This document shows, in pieces, positions 10,192 through 22,336 of a stretch of DNA of 64,000 bases. The translations under genes were made by a program, and so were the position numbers. Position 1 is the first letter of the stretch. Every line of letters begins with the position of its first letter. The notes beneath the pieces were generated by a model. The model was given only the letters and a program-made list of their open reading frames with translations. It did not search any database and was not told the origin of the DNA. This DNA is from Codonopsis lanceolata (Eukaryota; Streptophyta; Magnoliopsida; Asterales; Campanulaceae): assembly GCA_013146195.2 (NCBI GenBank), contig CM028377.1, forward strand, positions 178,848,465 through 178,912,464, read 5' to 3'.

Positions 10192-12873
10192 TTATAAATT
10201 TGGGTCCAGAGGTTTAGCGTTCTTAGGTAGCCAGACCTGCCTTAGTTTAGGCATTTTGGCTTTATTAGCATGATTAAATCTAAACATGCATTCATGAGAT
10301 TGATGACCAAGAGTACAACAAATTTTGCACTTGTGAAAACCAGATAGGCCAGTCATTATAGGTGATTTTTCTTGTTCAGCTTGAGTCTGCATAAAGGTCT
10401 TAGCAGTAACAAAATTGATATGCTTGAACCTAATAACTTCCTTCTTTCTGATCCTTCCTCGTATTCCAGCTGACTGACGTTTGACAGCAGGTGGATGTGC
10501 ATCAGCAGTTTTAATAGTTGATACATCTTGAGGGGTTTGAGTAGAAGACTGAGAGTTGTCATTGTTCAACTTCTCATTTTTGTTGAGAGACTTTTTGAGC
10601 TGATTCTTAGGATAAACATAACTTACTTTACCATAAGTTGGTCGTTTATCTTTTTTAGCATAACATTTGAATCACTTTTTGACTGTCTGATCTCACAGTA
10701 CTCATCAGCTTTTGAAAATCCAAGCCCATGTTGATCTTCATGATCTTTCTACTAACTGATGATGGTTTCAACATTAGCTTTTGATTTTGAGTAAGTATCA
10801 ACAATATTGGTCAGATGTTGATTCATGTTTACAAGATCAGTTATTTGAGCTGTTGAGACTCTAGCTTGAGTTTCATACTGTTCATTTAAGCTTTTAAGAT
10901 GTAACAATTCATTTTGCTGAACTTTATGTAGCTCATTGATCTTTTGTAGCTCAGTGTTCTCATCAGAGTAGACAAGTATATGTGTATTCTTTGGAGAGTT
11001 TCAAATTGTCCTAGTAATTGGGTGTGGGTTGAAATAGGTCGAAACCCATTAGAACCCAAATGTCAAACGAGTTGAAATTGGTTGGGTCGGAATGTGTCGA
11101 GTTGAAATAGGTAACGGGTTAAAGCGGGTCGACTCGTCTCAACCCAAAAATTTCCCCCAAAAAACATCAATTTATGACATAAAAACTCACGGTCGAAATG
11201 GGTAACGGGGTCCAACCCGCTTTAATCCGACCCGACCCATTAATATTATTAGGTCAAAACGGGTTAACTGCTTCAACCCAAAAATATTAATGGGTTGGGT
11301 TGGGTTAGGTAATTAGTGGATTGAGTTGGGTGGGTTAAAGGGTAATGGGTTACAATTGTCAGGCCTGGTTTCAAACTTTGAATACATCTTTTGCATTTGA
11401 TCCATGAGATCATCAACCTTTTTGTTTGAAGTTTTCTCCTCCTGCTATTTTGACAAATTGACTTTAACAGTTTCAGTAGTCCTTGGAGAATTTGTTTTAA
11501 CTTTCATGTCAGGTTGACTACTAATGTTTTGTTTATAGAAATTATTTCCTATTTTCTTAATCATAAACTAGTCAGGTTGGATGACATTGGGCAGTCTATG
11601 ATTAGTAATTGGTGAGCATAGAGGCTCATGATCAGAAGCACTAAAAGAATTTGAATGCTCATTTTCTGAATCATATATAATTGATTCTACAACAAAACAA
11701 AGATTTGCTTCTTGCATAAAATCAGCAGATTCATTCTGAATCTGTTTCAATTCAAGTTGCTAAATTTTTATGTTCAGCAACTAACCATTTTTGCCTCTCA
11801 AAGTTTATGGGATCTCTTTTGTAGTACTCATTTCTTGTAGTTGGACAGTTTGATGCATAGTGTCAAAGTTTTCTATAATTGAAGCATAAGAATTTTTCAT
11901 TCTCATCCTTTTTTTCATTGAATTTGAAGTAAGGCTTTTGATAGTTTGAAGAAGAGGGTCTTCGGAAGTTTGAGGAAGATTTATGAAAACTAAAAGAAGG
12001 TTTTTGAAAATTTCTTTTGAAAGATTTAAACTTTCTAAAATGTTTGGCAAAGGCAGCAAACGCATCTTCATCAAAGTCATCATCTGACTGAGATGTGGAG
12101 GCTTCTGGTTTTTCATGTTGAGCATGTAAAGAGATGCCTTTAAAACTTTTCTCAATTTCTTGAGTTTTTGCAATTTCCTTCTCATAAATTTTGAGACTGG
12201 CAAAAAGACTACGTATGTGAGTTTTGTACAAGTCTCTTGCTTCCTTTCTGGTAGTTACCTTGACATACCATGAACTTCCTAAACTACTAATAAATATCAT
12301 ATTTAAATCTTTCATGCTATAGACTTTACCAAAAGAGGAGCATCTATTACTTACCTCAAGAGACCTGTCATAGGTATTCTTGAGGGATTCTTTTGGATAT
12401 TTCTTGAATGTATCAAACTCTTGTATGTAGTCATACAGCTTGTTGTCCTTAATATTATGATCCCCTTCAACATATTCAACAAGAGCTTTCCATATATCAT
12501 TGGCTCTTTTGCAATCATATATTTGTTTGTAGTTCTCATCTGGAACAACACTTGAAAAAATGTGTATTGCTTTGACATCTAACCCATTTTGTACTTTATC
12601 TTCCTCAGTCCATTCAGACTAAGGTTTAAGTACATATTCTTCTTCACCAGCAACAAGTAGATTTATAATATCATCATCTGCAGAAGAAGATTTACCCAGA
12701 TTAGTTTGTACTTTCATGGGTAGCATGGGGGCATTTTTAATACATTCCATCAATCTTTTGTCAATATTGTTCATATATCTTGTAATTCTTTCTTTCCATA
12801 TATCAAAGTGATCTTCATAAAAAATAGGTACTTGAGTGACATTGTTTGATTGTAAAGCTTTTAAGATTGCCAT
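10192..12873 (-). pseudogene. Copia gag (degenerate)
   Basis: The ATG at 12873 opens MAILKALQSNN, followed by FYEDHFDIWKERITRYMNNID, the N-terminal capsid-like domain common to plant copia gag. Further gag sequence lies at 12578-11805 in several frames, including an acidic DDDFDEDAFAAFAKHFRK block and a lysine/phenylalanine/serine-rich basic tail. A knuckle-like CKICCTLGHQSHEC segment lies near 10280-10330 in the last open part (10569-10192). The reading is split by frameshifts and by the MITE at 11006-11367. No functional product is expected. Confidence 0.75.
11006..11367. mobile_element. hAT-type non-autonomous element (MITE)
   Basis: An 8-bp target duplication GTTTCAAA (10998-11005 and 11368-11375) flanks 362 bp. 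The insert is rich in GGGTT/AACCC words and ends in CAGGCCTG, close to the CAGGG-type ends of hAT elements. It has no coding capacity. The left end lacks a clear matching inverted repeat, so it may be partly eroded. It lies inside copia gag. Confidence 0.72.
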
Positions 12874-12924
12874 GATCGATCTTTCAAGTTGTTAGACTTG
12901 GAAAAATAGAATTTTCAAAAAGTG

Positions 12925-12940
12925 TAGCTCTGATACTAAT
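12925..12940 (-). other. Copia primer binding site (initiator tRNA-Met type)
   Basis: The minus strand reads ATTAGTATCAGAGCTA directly after the LTR end. This is one base away from the common TGGTATCAGAGC core that pairs with initiator tRNA-Met. Confidence 0.7.
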
Positions 12941-13715
12941 TGTAAGTCCAGTTGGCAACGAAATAAGGTTAGAGGGGGAGAATAGCCTTTTAAAAAATTT
13001 AACGGTTATTTTGAAAACCTTCAAAAGATGCAGCGGAAAATAGAAGTCTTTAGCAGCTGAAAATCAGCAGGTAGTAGCTACTGAACTAAAAAGAGTTTGA
13101 TTTGGTTTTCTTTTGATCACTTAAGTATAGGGAATGAATTGAAGTACATTATATAAGATCAAATATGTAAAGAACTCATGAATGTAATTGTTAAACACTT
13201 AAGTACATAGGAGCTGCTTAAGTGTATGAATAGTGGAAACAACAAGTAGACTGAACACGATATTTAGAGTGGTTCACATTGTTAAAACTGCTACGTCCAC
13301 TACCAAGTTGGTCAAACTTGGATTTTAATGTGCACTAAGATTATGTATATTCTAAGTGATCACTAACGGATTAGTGTACAACAAAAACAAGATTTGAGGA
13401 GTTTGATTTAGCAAGAATCAAACCCGTGCAACAATCTGTGATCCTTAAGGATTTTGGAAAAGTATTTATGCTAGCTGGTTTTAACTTAATGCTTTTAAGG
13501 AAATCTAAGGTATGTGAGTTTCTACAGATGGCTAGGTAGCAATAAGAGATGAAGGAGATGAACGCACACAAGATTGAATGTCATAATGCACATGTTGCAG
13601 CAACAACAACCGCTCCCTTCTACTAGAGTACTAATACCCCATTCCCTAAGGGTGTAGCTCGAATTTTCTTTTGTGATGGACATACTATCCCTAACTTTGG
13701 GGATAATGTGTGACA
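12941..13715 (-). repeat. Copia 5' LTR
   Basis: A 775-bp stretch begins TGTCACACATTATCCCC on the minus strand and ends TGGACTTACA against the primer site. The outer edge at 13715 follows the TG...CA rule. No second LTR is available for comparison because the 3' half of the element is missing. Confidence 0.65.
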
Positions 13716-14077
13716 TTTTTATTGTTAATATAATATATATGAGTATTTTTAATTAGAGATAATTGCAACAAAAAAAAAACCTTACTTATTTCACGTTTTG
13801 CAAAATTAACCACGTGTATTGATTTTCACCATATTAAACCCCTACCTCTTTTGATTTTTGCAATCAAAACCTTTCGTCAAAGAGGAGTTAGCTTCTCTAA
13901 TGGAAGGATGAGTTGGCTACCTTGTTGGCAGATGACATGGACACGACGAGAACAAGCTTCCATTTCGTGCCTTATGGCTTGCACAACAAACCTTATACAT
14001 CAATTTTTTTTTTTGCAAAATAAACCTTACACCAAGGGTAAATGAAGTATAAAGTTATGTAATTGTTACAAAATATA
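13716..14077. other. Intergenic, no feature recognised
   Basis: AT-rich flank between the copia LTR and the segmental duplication. It has poly-A and poly-T runs and a short unremarkable open frame at 13851-14045 with no recognisable motif. Confidence 0.6.
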
Positions 14078-14091
14078 AAGTATAAATTATA

Positions 14092-14849
14092 GGGGGTGGC
14101 TATTTCTACTACATTTTGTACTTATCCACTACTTTATTAATTATTACTTTAAACTAATGTTTTTGCACAAAACCATCCCTAGTTAATTAATTGACATTTG
14201 AAGTTGAACAAGATAGTTTTTTTTCTTCTATTTATAATTTTTATAGGACTTTTTGATTCTTAACACATCTCCGAACAAGATAGTTTTTTTTTTCTATTTA
14301 TAACTTTTTTAATAGATATATTTTTCAAACATGCTTATGACCTGTTTCATTATTCATAACAAAAAAATTAATTCATTAAAGTATTTGTCTTCCACAATTT
14401 TGGATAATATGTGATACTTCACTATTATTATAAAAGATTAATTTAATTTAAACAATATATTTTATGAAAATATATTCGATAATAACAATATAGTAGGTGT
14501 TGAATTGATAGGCAGCGATCATATGTTTTCTCAAAACTCGGTTTAGAAAAAATATTTTATAGTATTAGTTTTTTATTATGCTACATGAGTGAAGAATTTT
14601 ATTGATTAAATATTTAAAATAAATAAAAAAAGCATAATTATGTTGTTCTTGTGACGGTAACCAAATACCGTTTGATATTTTTTTGAATTTAGAAAATAAT
14701 GTAGGTTGGTAATTAGAAAAGCAACATTGTTAGATAACATAATATGGACAAGTAATCAAGGGATAATTTTGTTCAAATATGTGTTTATTTGATGTAATAA
14801 TTGGTAATGTAGTGGATAAAGAAAAATTGTAGTGGAAATAACCACTTCC
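14092..14849. mobile_element. Mutator-type MITE, copy A
   Basis: The 758-bp element has imperfect inverted ends of about 41 bp (GGGGGTGGCTATTTCTACTA and, inverted, GGAAGTGGTTATTTCCACTA). It is flanked by 9-bp near-identical duplications TAAATTATA (14083-14091) and TAAGTTATA (14850-14858), the size made by Mutator transposases. It is AT-rich with no coding sequence. The right half of the same element also appears at 24893-25537 and 33311-33873. Confidence 0.75.
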
Positions 14850-14858
14850 TAAGTTATA

Positions 14859-15439
14859 TAGGGTATACTATTGATGTATCCAGAATAATGTAGATGCACT
14901 AGGCTAAGAAAACTGAATATCTGACTTTCAATCTATCCATGATATAAGACCCAAACCTATCAAAGAAAGCAAGAACAACCGTGAACTAGGTAGGGGCTTT
15001 CCTGCGAAAGCACTCTTGTGTGATAATAAGTAAACGAACAAAATCACAGAGACCTCGATTTGGGGATAAACGAACAAATTTCCAATCAAAGCACACATAA
15101 GGTTTCTTTGAACAAGACCTCAATTTCAAAGCATAGAGATTAAAGAGAAGAGAGAGATACCTGGGTAGTCCAACGGTGGCGTAGGGAGTTGAAGGAGAGA
15201 GAGTGTTGGTGGCGGCAAACACTAAGAACAAACGAAATCAGATACGACGAACAAGGGGGGGATGGGAGAAATCTAGGGTTTGAGAGAGATTAAGAAGAAG
15301 GGAGAGAGGTACCATACCTGAGCTTGTCGCTTGCGGTGAGGGCGTCGATGGCGAGCGGAGGGATTGCGAAGAAAGAGCGTGAGAGATACCGTGAGAAGGA
15401 GAGAGAAAAGAGTTCGTGATGTTTTGCCGATACCTTTGT
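14859..15439. other. Non-coding, possibly interior of a CACTA derivative
   Basis: Contains two GA-rich stretches with AGAGAGA runs and short minus-strand open frames (15231-14986, 15562-15290) that show no known domain. Position and copy number match the adjacent CACTA end, so this may be the interior of a deleted CACTA element. Confidence 0.35.
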
Positions 15440-15725
15440 GTAATTGTAATGGGAGTTTTTTTTTATGTAATCATTGACGGAACCTTCGTCGGTAATTACT
15501 GACAGACATATTTCGTCGGTGATTACCGACCGTCCGTTAGTATATGTGGCGTCATTCTCCAATTATTTCTTGACGAACTTTTTTGTTTTGCTGATGAAAA
15601 TTTTTGGTTTGCCGACGGAATGTCCGTAGGTAAATATGGTGCCAATTTACTAACAAACTTTCGTTAGTAATTTTCATTTTCCGTCGGTAATGTTTCTGTC
15701 GGTAATAAGCCTGTTTCTAGTAGTG
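15440..15725 (-). mobile_element. CACTA (En/Spm-type) terminus, copy A
   Basis: Read on the minus strand the segment starts CACTACTAGAAACAGGC at 15725, the canonical CACTA end. It continues with many copies of the subterminal word TTACCGACGG and variants in both orientations (15475-15705), the usual transposase-binding clusters. No partner end was found on the other side, so this is a fragment or a strongly deleted element. Confidence 0.75.
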
Positions 15726-16857
15726 AGTTGTGATTTGCTTCTTTCTCTTCCATTCTCCATTTCTTTCTTCTTCCTTCTGCATTTTTCATTTATATGTGGG
15801 GTGGGTTAGGTATGTTTTTGTTTTTGCTGCGTATTAAGGGGAGGGAGGTGTATATGAGGTTGAACCTAGGCTAGATTAGGGAATGGTAAAATAGGAAAAA
15901 CATGGAGGGTGTGTTAAGTTTTTTAATTGATTTTGAAAAGAGGGATGATGAGTACTTAGTAATTGGGTGCACATAGAGGATTTGAGGGTCCAAATAATGC
16001 CCCCTAATTTTGGTTTACAAATACATTCTACAAAGCATGCTAAAACTTATAAGTATTAATATATGACTAGATGAGCCCCCCATCCTTTGGGATTGCCTTA
16101 AGTAATCCTTGAGTTTAAGATATCATAAACTAGCTCTTTAAAGCTGATTTTGTTTCAGTGATAATGTAATTTGCCTATTTTATTACAAAAAACAATCACA
16201 TGCAATGCATATAGTTACTTACAACACAAAAATAGACAAAGTTAGTCTTAAGGATATGAATGAAATACTAATAAATTAAAATGCAAAATGTTCTAAGATC
16301 GATTCCTAAATACCTTGATAGTTCAGAATCTTTTGTTGCACATTTACATACACACACAAATATATATAATGTATTTAAAACTTGATGAATGGGATTATTG
16401 CTAGAGGTCACCAGGGGGCACTCTAGTCATTATATTAAGTTATAATGACTTGTAAAAATGAAAAGTTCCCATCGTTTGGGAAATATGAAAAAATAATTTT
16501 CAACTTCCAAACAATATTGACTTTTGTTATTTATATCTAGAGTGTTTTTTGAATTAAGTCGCTATATGATATTAATAACTTTGCATCTCAAAAGCTTAGA
16601 ATAGTACCCTTTAAATATTAAAAACAATGAATAGATATAAAATCAATTGAATTAGGCCTTAATTTTGTTATTCATTCACTCATGCTTTAGAGTTTAGACC
16701 CCAATTTTGATAGAGTTTTCTGGGTCACACTCGAGCCATGCAAGTTTAAGTTTGGTATAATTGGGGTTACTTAGTAGCGTATACTAGGGAACAACGAGAA
16801 CGAATATCCAACTAGTTTGATTTAAAATAACATTCAAACGTTGCACGTAATAAGTTA
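15726..16857. other. Intergenic, no feature recognised
   Basis: AT-rich non-coding DNA shared with copy B (52369-53511). A short CACACA run lies at about 16350. No gene, promoter or repeat family was recognised. Confidence 0.55.
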
Positions 16858-17125
16858 CTCCCTCCGTTCATAAATAATAGTCATGCTTTCATTTTTCGTC
16901 AGTTCAAAAGAAATTGTCATATTTCTAAACTTTCTTTTTCTGGCTAACAATTTTACAATTTTATCCTTACCTTTTCTTAGCTACTTTAAGTATAGACCAC
17001 ATATAAATGGACTTTAAAGAAAACTACACATCATACCGATATTTATAATAAATTCGATTAGTTTTACTTAGTATATGTGTGCAGTCAAACATGATTATTA
17101 TTTAGAAACCGAGACGGGGGAGGGA
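16858..17125. mobile_element. Stowaway-like MITE, copy A
   Basis: Starts CTCCCTCCGTTC after a TA dinucleotide and ends with the inverted counterpart GACGGGGGAGGGA. The next bases, AAATAATAGTCATG and CATGATTATTATTT, also pair. This end is typical of Tc1/mariner Stowaway MITEs. The right TA is lost. The copy lies 3' of the polygalacturonase gene. Confidence 0.7.
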
Positions 17126-17417
17126 AGCATTATAGAAAGATGGAGGACCCAAAATACGAATTCTTTTTGTTAGTCTTTGATCGATTAACTTAAAAGTTAC
17201 AACCAATTTGAGGATACTCTTTGTTGTAAGTGTAGGATTGCTCACCACGGGAAATCAAGTAGAATGAAGAAAATGACATTGTTAATCAATCCCTTCCTCA
17301 GTTCATTAATTTAGATGTAGAAATAATCAAAACAAACACTATCATTGAAAACTATACAAATCAATGTAATCAACTAGCTACCTCAACTAGAATGACAATG
17401 GCTTTTGAAGGAATATG

Positions 17418-20400
17418 TCAATGGCAGATAACATTAGGTGAGGTTGAAATAAATGTTCCTTGAGTATTTTCGCAAAAGGCTTCAAGACCAGATCCTGTTA
17501 TCGAAACATGATCCATCACGATGTCGGTACAATGTGCGTTCTCACTGCAGTCGATTTTGATCGCGAGTTGCGAGGCTGAAGATCCTTGTATGTTTTTGTA
17601 TGTCACAGAGCTCACTTTTACTGCCATTGCGTTCTATACCCATGACATCCATAAACCAAAAGGAATTTCACTTAGAGCTATTTTATTATTGTTAGATTTT
17701 GGACATGGAAGTATTAATTATATTACAATCAACCTATCAAAGTAACATGGTTCTAAAACTTACCAAACAATGTTTCCCATTGCAATAATGTTGATCGATG
17801 ATGATAGGGTTCTTCACATTTTCAAGCTGAATTTGTTGGAATAAGATTTGCCTTGCATATCCCGATCCACCCTAAATATGAAGAACATGTTGTATTAATA
17901 TTCATAATGCTCTGTTGTGTGTGTGTGCGCGCGTGTGTGCTTATAAAGAGAGATACTTTATTTTTATTTTTGGTCGAAGCCAATACGTACCGGTGTTGTT
18001 TTGATTCTTACTCCATTCATGGTAGAAGTTAGGTTGCAATTTATAACACGTACTTGTTCCACCGTATCTACAACATTGGTTTCTCCGAGGCTTCCAATAC
18101 TAGTCGTGTTTGCGTTGTTGAAAAAAAAGAAAGACAAATAATAATAAATAAGAAAAGAAAGCATTAGAGCTAGGGTTACTTCAAGAATGAGATGGTTGAA
18201 GACATATGTTTTTCTAATTGGTAAATTATAGGTAACCCTTTGAACTATTGGTTGAGGTTCGAATTACCCCCTTAACTATCAATATTAAAGCAATGTGCCC
18301 CCTCTCAGCCTTAGTATTTTCTTTCCCGTCTTATGTTTAAGCTCTCATGTGTGAGTTGGCGAATAATGTACACGTGAATCTCAGATAACCATATTCTGTA
18401 AACTTAAACGACAATCCTTGTGATTAAAAAAAAAGTTATAGTTGAAGGCGTCACATTGCTTCAATTGATAGTTGGGAGCGAAATTCGAATCCAACTCATA
18501 CTTCGGGAAGGTTATTTTACTTTTTTAATCGGTGCAAATAATTCAGATGTATGTGACAAAAGTAAAAGAAAAGGAATAGTTACTATACCTTATTCCATGA
18601 CCCGGTCCACAGTTTACCCCCGTAACATTGATATCAAATGATCCACCATTAATGGCCACACAATCGTCGCCTGTATTATTTACAAGTATCTTTAGTTAGT
18701 AAGTAACTCTTTTAAAAAATACAAGTGAGACTAAAATACCACTTCCTCTATTTCTAACAAATTATCTTGTTCGACTGGAGATACTAATTAAGAAAAATTA
18801 ATTTACTAATTATAAATATTAATATAACATATACTCTGGTTTCCCTAAAAACCCATGTGATATAAGCATCATCAATGTAAGAAGAATTATTATAATAAAA
18901 TGATAAAAAAATTATTTTTCTATAAAGGGATGTTTAGAAACATGACAATTTCTTAGAAGAGACGAAAACGAAAATCATGATAATTTTTTTGAAACGGAGG
19001 GAGTATTAAGTATGAATAATAGAAATAAAATTACCAGATTTGATGTAAGAGTCATGAATATTAACATGAGTTGAGGAACTGACTTCAATACCATCAGTAT
19101 TTGGGCTGTCCTCGGGTGAAGATATAGAGATATGACCAATATCCACATTATTACAATTATGAACCCCAATATGTTGTCTTGGGCTATTAATAACTGTAGT
19201 TCCACTAATTTGAAGTCCATTGCAGCCATTAAAATGCAAAGCCTGCAAAATTTAGGAAATATTGGGGGTCAGTCATATTTTTTAAGTTTTCAAACGCTTT
19301 ATACATTTATATTATTTCGTTATTGGAAAAAGACGTTTTATGTATCTCGATACACAAAATGAAAGTTCTAAGTCTATAAATCTTTAGCTAGAATGAAAGT
19401 TCTCTTACTGAAGGGAATTTACAACTTGATGCCATATCCTGGAAAAAAAACTCCATTAATCCCAAGTAATGATCATAAATGAGCTATAATCTTAGAAAAA
19501 TTATTTTAATACATTGATTATATTTACCGTAAAAATTCCAATTAATGATATATACATTCAAAAACAAACTTCATTTTGGTGATTTGTTCCACCAAAGTGC
19601 ACCGGCCGTTAAATTGACCCGACCCATCAATAATAAGACCGTTGACATTCATGAAATATATCCAAAATGAGTCGGATCCGCCGCAACCGGTCCATCCATC
19701 AATACTCTTTGGTGCAACGATATTTCCTAATACCTATCCACCTTAAAGGCAATAATTTCACTTTCTTTCACCCAAAAATTTCGATCATATATAAAGTCAT
19801 ACATTACATATATAATAAAGAGAAAAATAAATATTTATGTATAATTAAGTTTCGACGATTTAAATAGTTCCCATAATTCTGGATTTAATGTCGAGCAGAT
19901 AAACTTGGGAGCATACCAAATTTCTATGTTTAGTCTTTTCAAAATAAAACTCTATTAAATGGATACTAAAAGAGAAAATACGACTGATTGAACATTTATA
20001 GAGACAATTTCATAAGTTTATATATTAGAGAAAATTGTAGGTCGTATACATTTTGGCAATTTCGGCAGTTTTAATTAATCACCGATATTATTTTTAAATC
20101 GCTACGGTGCAATTGCATATATCGCGATAACAAATGGTTGCATCGTTTGATATCAAAAGACGCATAGTCTTATCAAATGATACATCACGATGCATGAAAA
20201 TGTTTTTTAACGATTTGAAAAAAAGTATCAGAATATGGACTAAAGTGGTTGATAATCCGTCCAAGTTTAGTAACCCGAATTTCCCAAGTATATTACCTGA
20301 ATGTGAAGTTTTGAAGATTTGCATGGACCATTGAATTGCACGGGCCTCACTATAAACGTCCCACCGGACGGTACGATCAATGTCGGATTTGTTGAGCTAT

Positions 20401-20871
20401 CTTCACACAAACTGGACCAACCTTTGATGAAAGCCTTCAACATGGAGTACAAATTAATAAAAACACATAAATCTATATTTTTTTTATTATTTTACATGGA
20501 GAAATTTTGTTCGTAAAGAAACAAATATTGAAGGGAAAAATACGATAGCAGGTCTCTTGTAAAACGATCTTATAAATATTTATTCGTAAAACGAAATTTT
20601 ACTTTTTCATAGCTCAATCCATTAATACATGGTGGGTCAAATAAGGAGGATCTGTCTTACAAAAAAATATATGTAAAACTGTCTTACCTAAACTTTTGTC
20701 AAAACACGAAAGAATAAGCAATTAAATAGAATTTACCTCCGTGTCGTCTGTTTTCCCATCTCCTCTAGCACCAAAGTTTGTGACAGAAAATGTAGCCGCC
20801 GTACCGCTATTCGGACCAAATGAAGCAAGATATAGTGCAAAAACCATTGCAATATTTAGTAGCTCCTGCAT
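17418..20871 (-). pseudogene. Polygalacturonase (GH28), copy A, exon 3 broken
   Basis: Nine exons correspond to the intact copy at 54072-57534: 20871-20737, 20434-20297, 19733 to about 19575, 19438-19409, 19242-19035, 18670-18589, 18099-17991, 17871-17764 and 17633-17418. GH28 motifs SPNTDG, GDDC, CGPGHGI and RIKT are all present, and the N-terminal signal segment (MQELLNIAMVFALYLASFG) is kept. Two lesions fall in exon 3. Two bases are missing near 19603, shifting the frame after GSGQFNG, and the end of the exon with its GTAAGT donor is replaced at 19570-19578. If real, these remove all catalytic motifs from the product. Other exons differ from copy B by only a few substitutions (for example M/L in exon 9). 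The lesions sit where copy B has CTG, so a consensus error is a serious alternative. The intact enzyme would cleave demethylated pectin in the cell wall. Confidence 0.82.
18739..19003. mobile_element. Stowaway-like MITE in polygalacturonase intron 5, copy A
   Basis: A 265-bp insert is bounded by TA (18737-18738 and 19004-19005). Its ends are CCACTTCCTCTATTTC and the inverted GAAACGGAGGGAG. It is wholly intronic and also present in copy B, so it predates the duplication. Confidence 0.7.
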
Positions 20872-22336
20872 CACGAGAAGAAAACACTTAATTTGGCTTA
20901 GAATATCAAAACAAAACAATAGTTTCGGAACGGGGAGAGTAGCAAATAATTGGATTGTAGACAATCGTAATGTAAAAATTGTTTAACAGAAAATTATAAA
21001 AAATAAAATAAAAATTCATTAGTAGTGGCTTAATTAAAGCGAGACGTACTAAAGAAATTTGTGTGTTTATGAAATTGTGTGTGCTCTATATATAGAAACT
21101 TCTAAGCATATATCTCACCATTATATGATACTGAAGCAAAGTAATTCCAAATGCTTAATATTTTTTTTTCATTTGCAAACCCTCTCCATTCGTATATATA
21201 AGGGAAAAAATAAGTTAGTCATTTTCCTTTTTTGTTCTATACTACTGTATATATTTTTAATAATTGTTTATATTACACATTTGGAAAGATAGTTGAGAAA
21301 GAAGACAAAAATAGAAAGGTAAATATAAATGATAAAACATATTTGAGTGACCCAAGCTAAAGAAGTAAGTATTTTGAAAATATGATGCACAAAATAGGAA
21401 TTTCAATGTTGGGATTGAATTTATGGTCACATATGTTCAAAATAATAGTTATTTGGAATACTTACTACATTTCTAAAACTACTAGATTTTGTGTCTGAGC
21501 CTATGATAGTGTGTCAGAATGGATGTGATTAATATATGAAGCGAGCATGGTGTGAAGAAATTAATAAAGGAAGATATCACAAAAATTAAAGAAATTGTGT
21601 AATTTATCTAAAAAGAATATAATTAAGCATCCAAAAGCACTGTCTCTCTCGCACATACCAACCATACACATGTTAATTAAAATAATGTTAAATATGAAAA
21701 TCTCAGCAAACAAAAACCATAAAATAAATTGAATGAGACATAGTGAACTAACAAAATAATATTTCGAAACCGAAATCACAAAGATTTCAGACCAATAAGG
21801 GAAACTTATCAAAAAAAAAATTAAAAAGAAAGAAATTAAAATACAAATATTTAAAATTACAAAACTTACAAACAAACTTTTTTTAAAATAAAATCATATC
21901 TAAATTGGACAAAAATTAAATTGAGATTCAGTTGATTACGAAAACAATCAATTAAGAAATTATAAACTAAATATTTGTAAACAATAAATCTAGGTCGGAC
22001 AAAAAAAAACATGCTAGAAAAAATTAAATTGATTCTTTTTAAAAAAACCTAGGTGGGATGTTAGTAAAAAAATAAATCATGACCTCTGAATAATCCTAGT
22101 CAATTACATATGTGGGAAAAAAGATAATTGTAAAATCGTAATATATGAGATTAATAACCGATGTTTACATGCTTGAAGACCCAAATAAATCACAGTCGTA
22201 GGATGTTAGTAAAAAAATAAATCCTAACCTCTTGCAATTTAAAAAAATATTACCGTTACGGGGTATATTGTTTCAATTGATAATTGAGGGATTGATGTTT
22301 TATAAGGGGTGACTGTTTAGAAGATTAATCGCAAGG
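20872..22336. other. 5' flank of polygalacturonase copy A
   Basis: AT-rich non-coding sequence with the gene's TATA box at 21084-21096. Relative to copy B it lacks about 255 bp just upstream of the start codon. Further out (22030-22330) it holds two related paragraphs containing GGATGTTAGTAAAAAAATAA, a short diverged local repeat. Confidence 0.6.
21084..21096 (-). promoter_or_regulatory. TATA box of polygalacturonase copy A
   Basis: TCTATATATAGAG lies on the minus strand about 215 bp upstream of the start codon. It is the best TATA match in the flank and is conserved in copy B. Confidence 0.5.

Larger units (their letters stand above)
7849..13715 (-). mobile_element. Sirevirus-like Ty1/copia element, truncated in RT
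   Basis: The minus-strand order is 5' LTR (13715-12941), PBS, gag, zinc knuckle region, protease, integrase, linker and the start of reverse transcriptase. This protease-integrase-RT order defines Ty1/copia. RT stops at about 7854, where the Athila LTR begins, and the rest of RT, RNase H and the 3' LTR are not found in the window. Two later insertions sit inside it, at 8073-8147 and 11006-11367. Many stops and shifts show an old copy. Confidence 0.85.
14078..22336. repeat. Segmental duplication, copy A
   Basis: This block of about 8.3 kb is repeated in the same orientation at 50709-59254 with very high identity. That includes introns, MITEs and flanking non-coding DNA, so it is a genomic duplication and not repeated transposition. 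The left break in copy B coincides with a copia LTR. On the right, both copies share the word CGCAAGG and then diverge, with copy A entering a minisatellite. Confidence 0.93.

Noticed and set aside
11280..11360. Telomere-like GGGTTGGGTT runs
   Set aside because: They are not the plant telomere unit TTTAGGG, and they lie inside a hAT MITE with a clear target duplication.
14890..14910. CACTAGG at 14898 as the second end of the CACTA element
   Set aside because: It does not match CACTACTAGAAA beyond five bases, and no 3-bp target duplication pairs with the end at 15725.
14986..15562. Two minus-strand open frames near the CACTA end (repeated at 51598-52197)
   Set aside because: They differ in length between the two duplicate copies, show no domain, and overlap transposon subterminal repeats.
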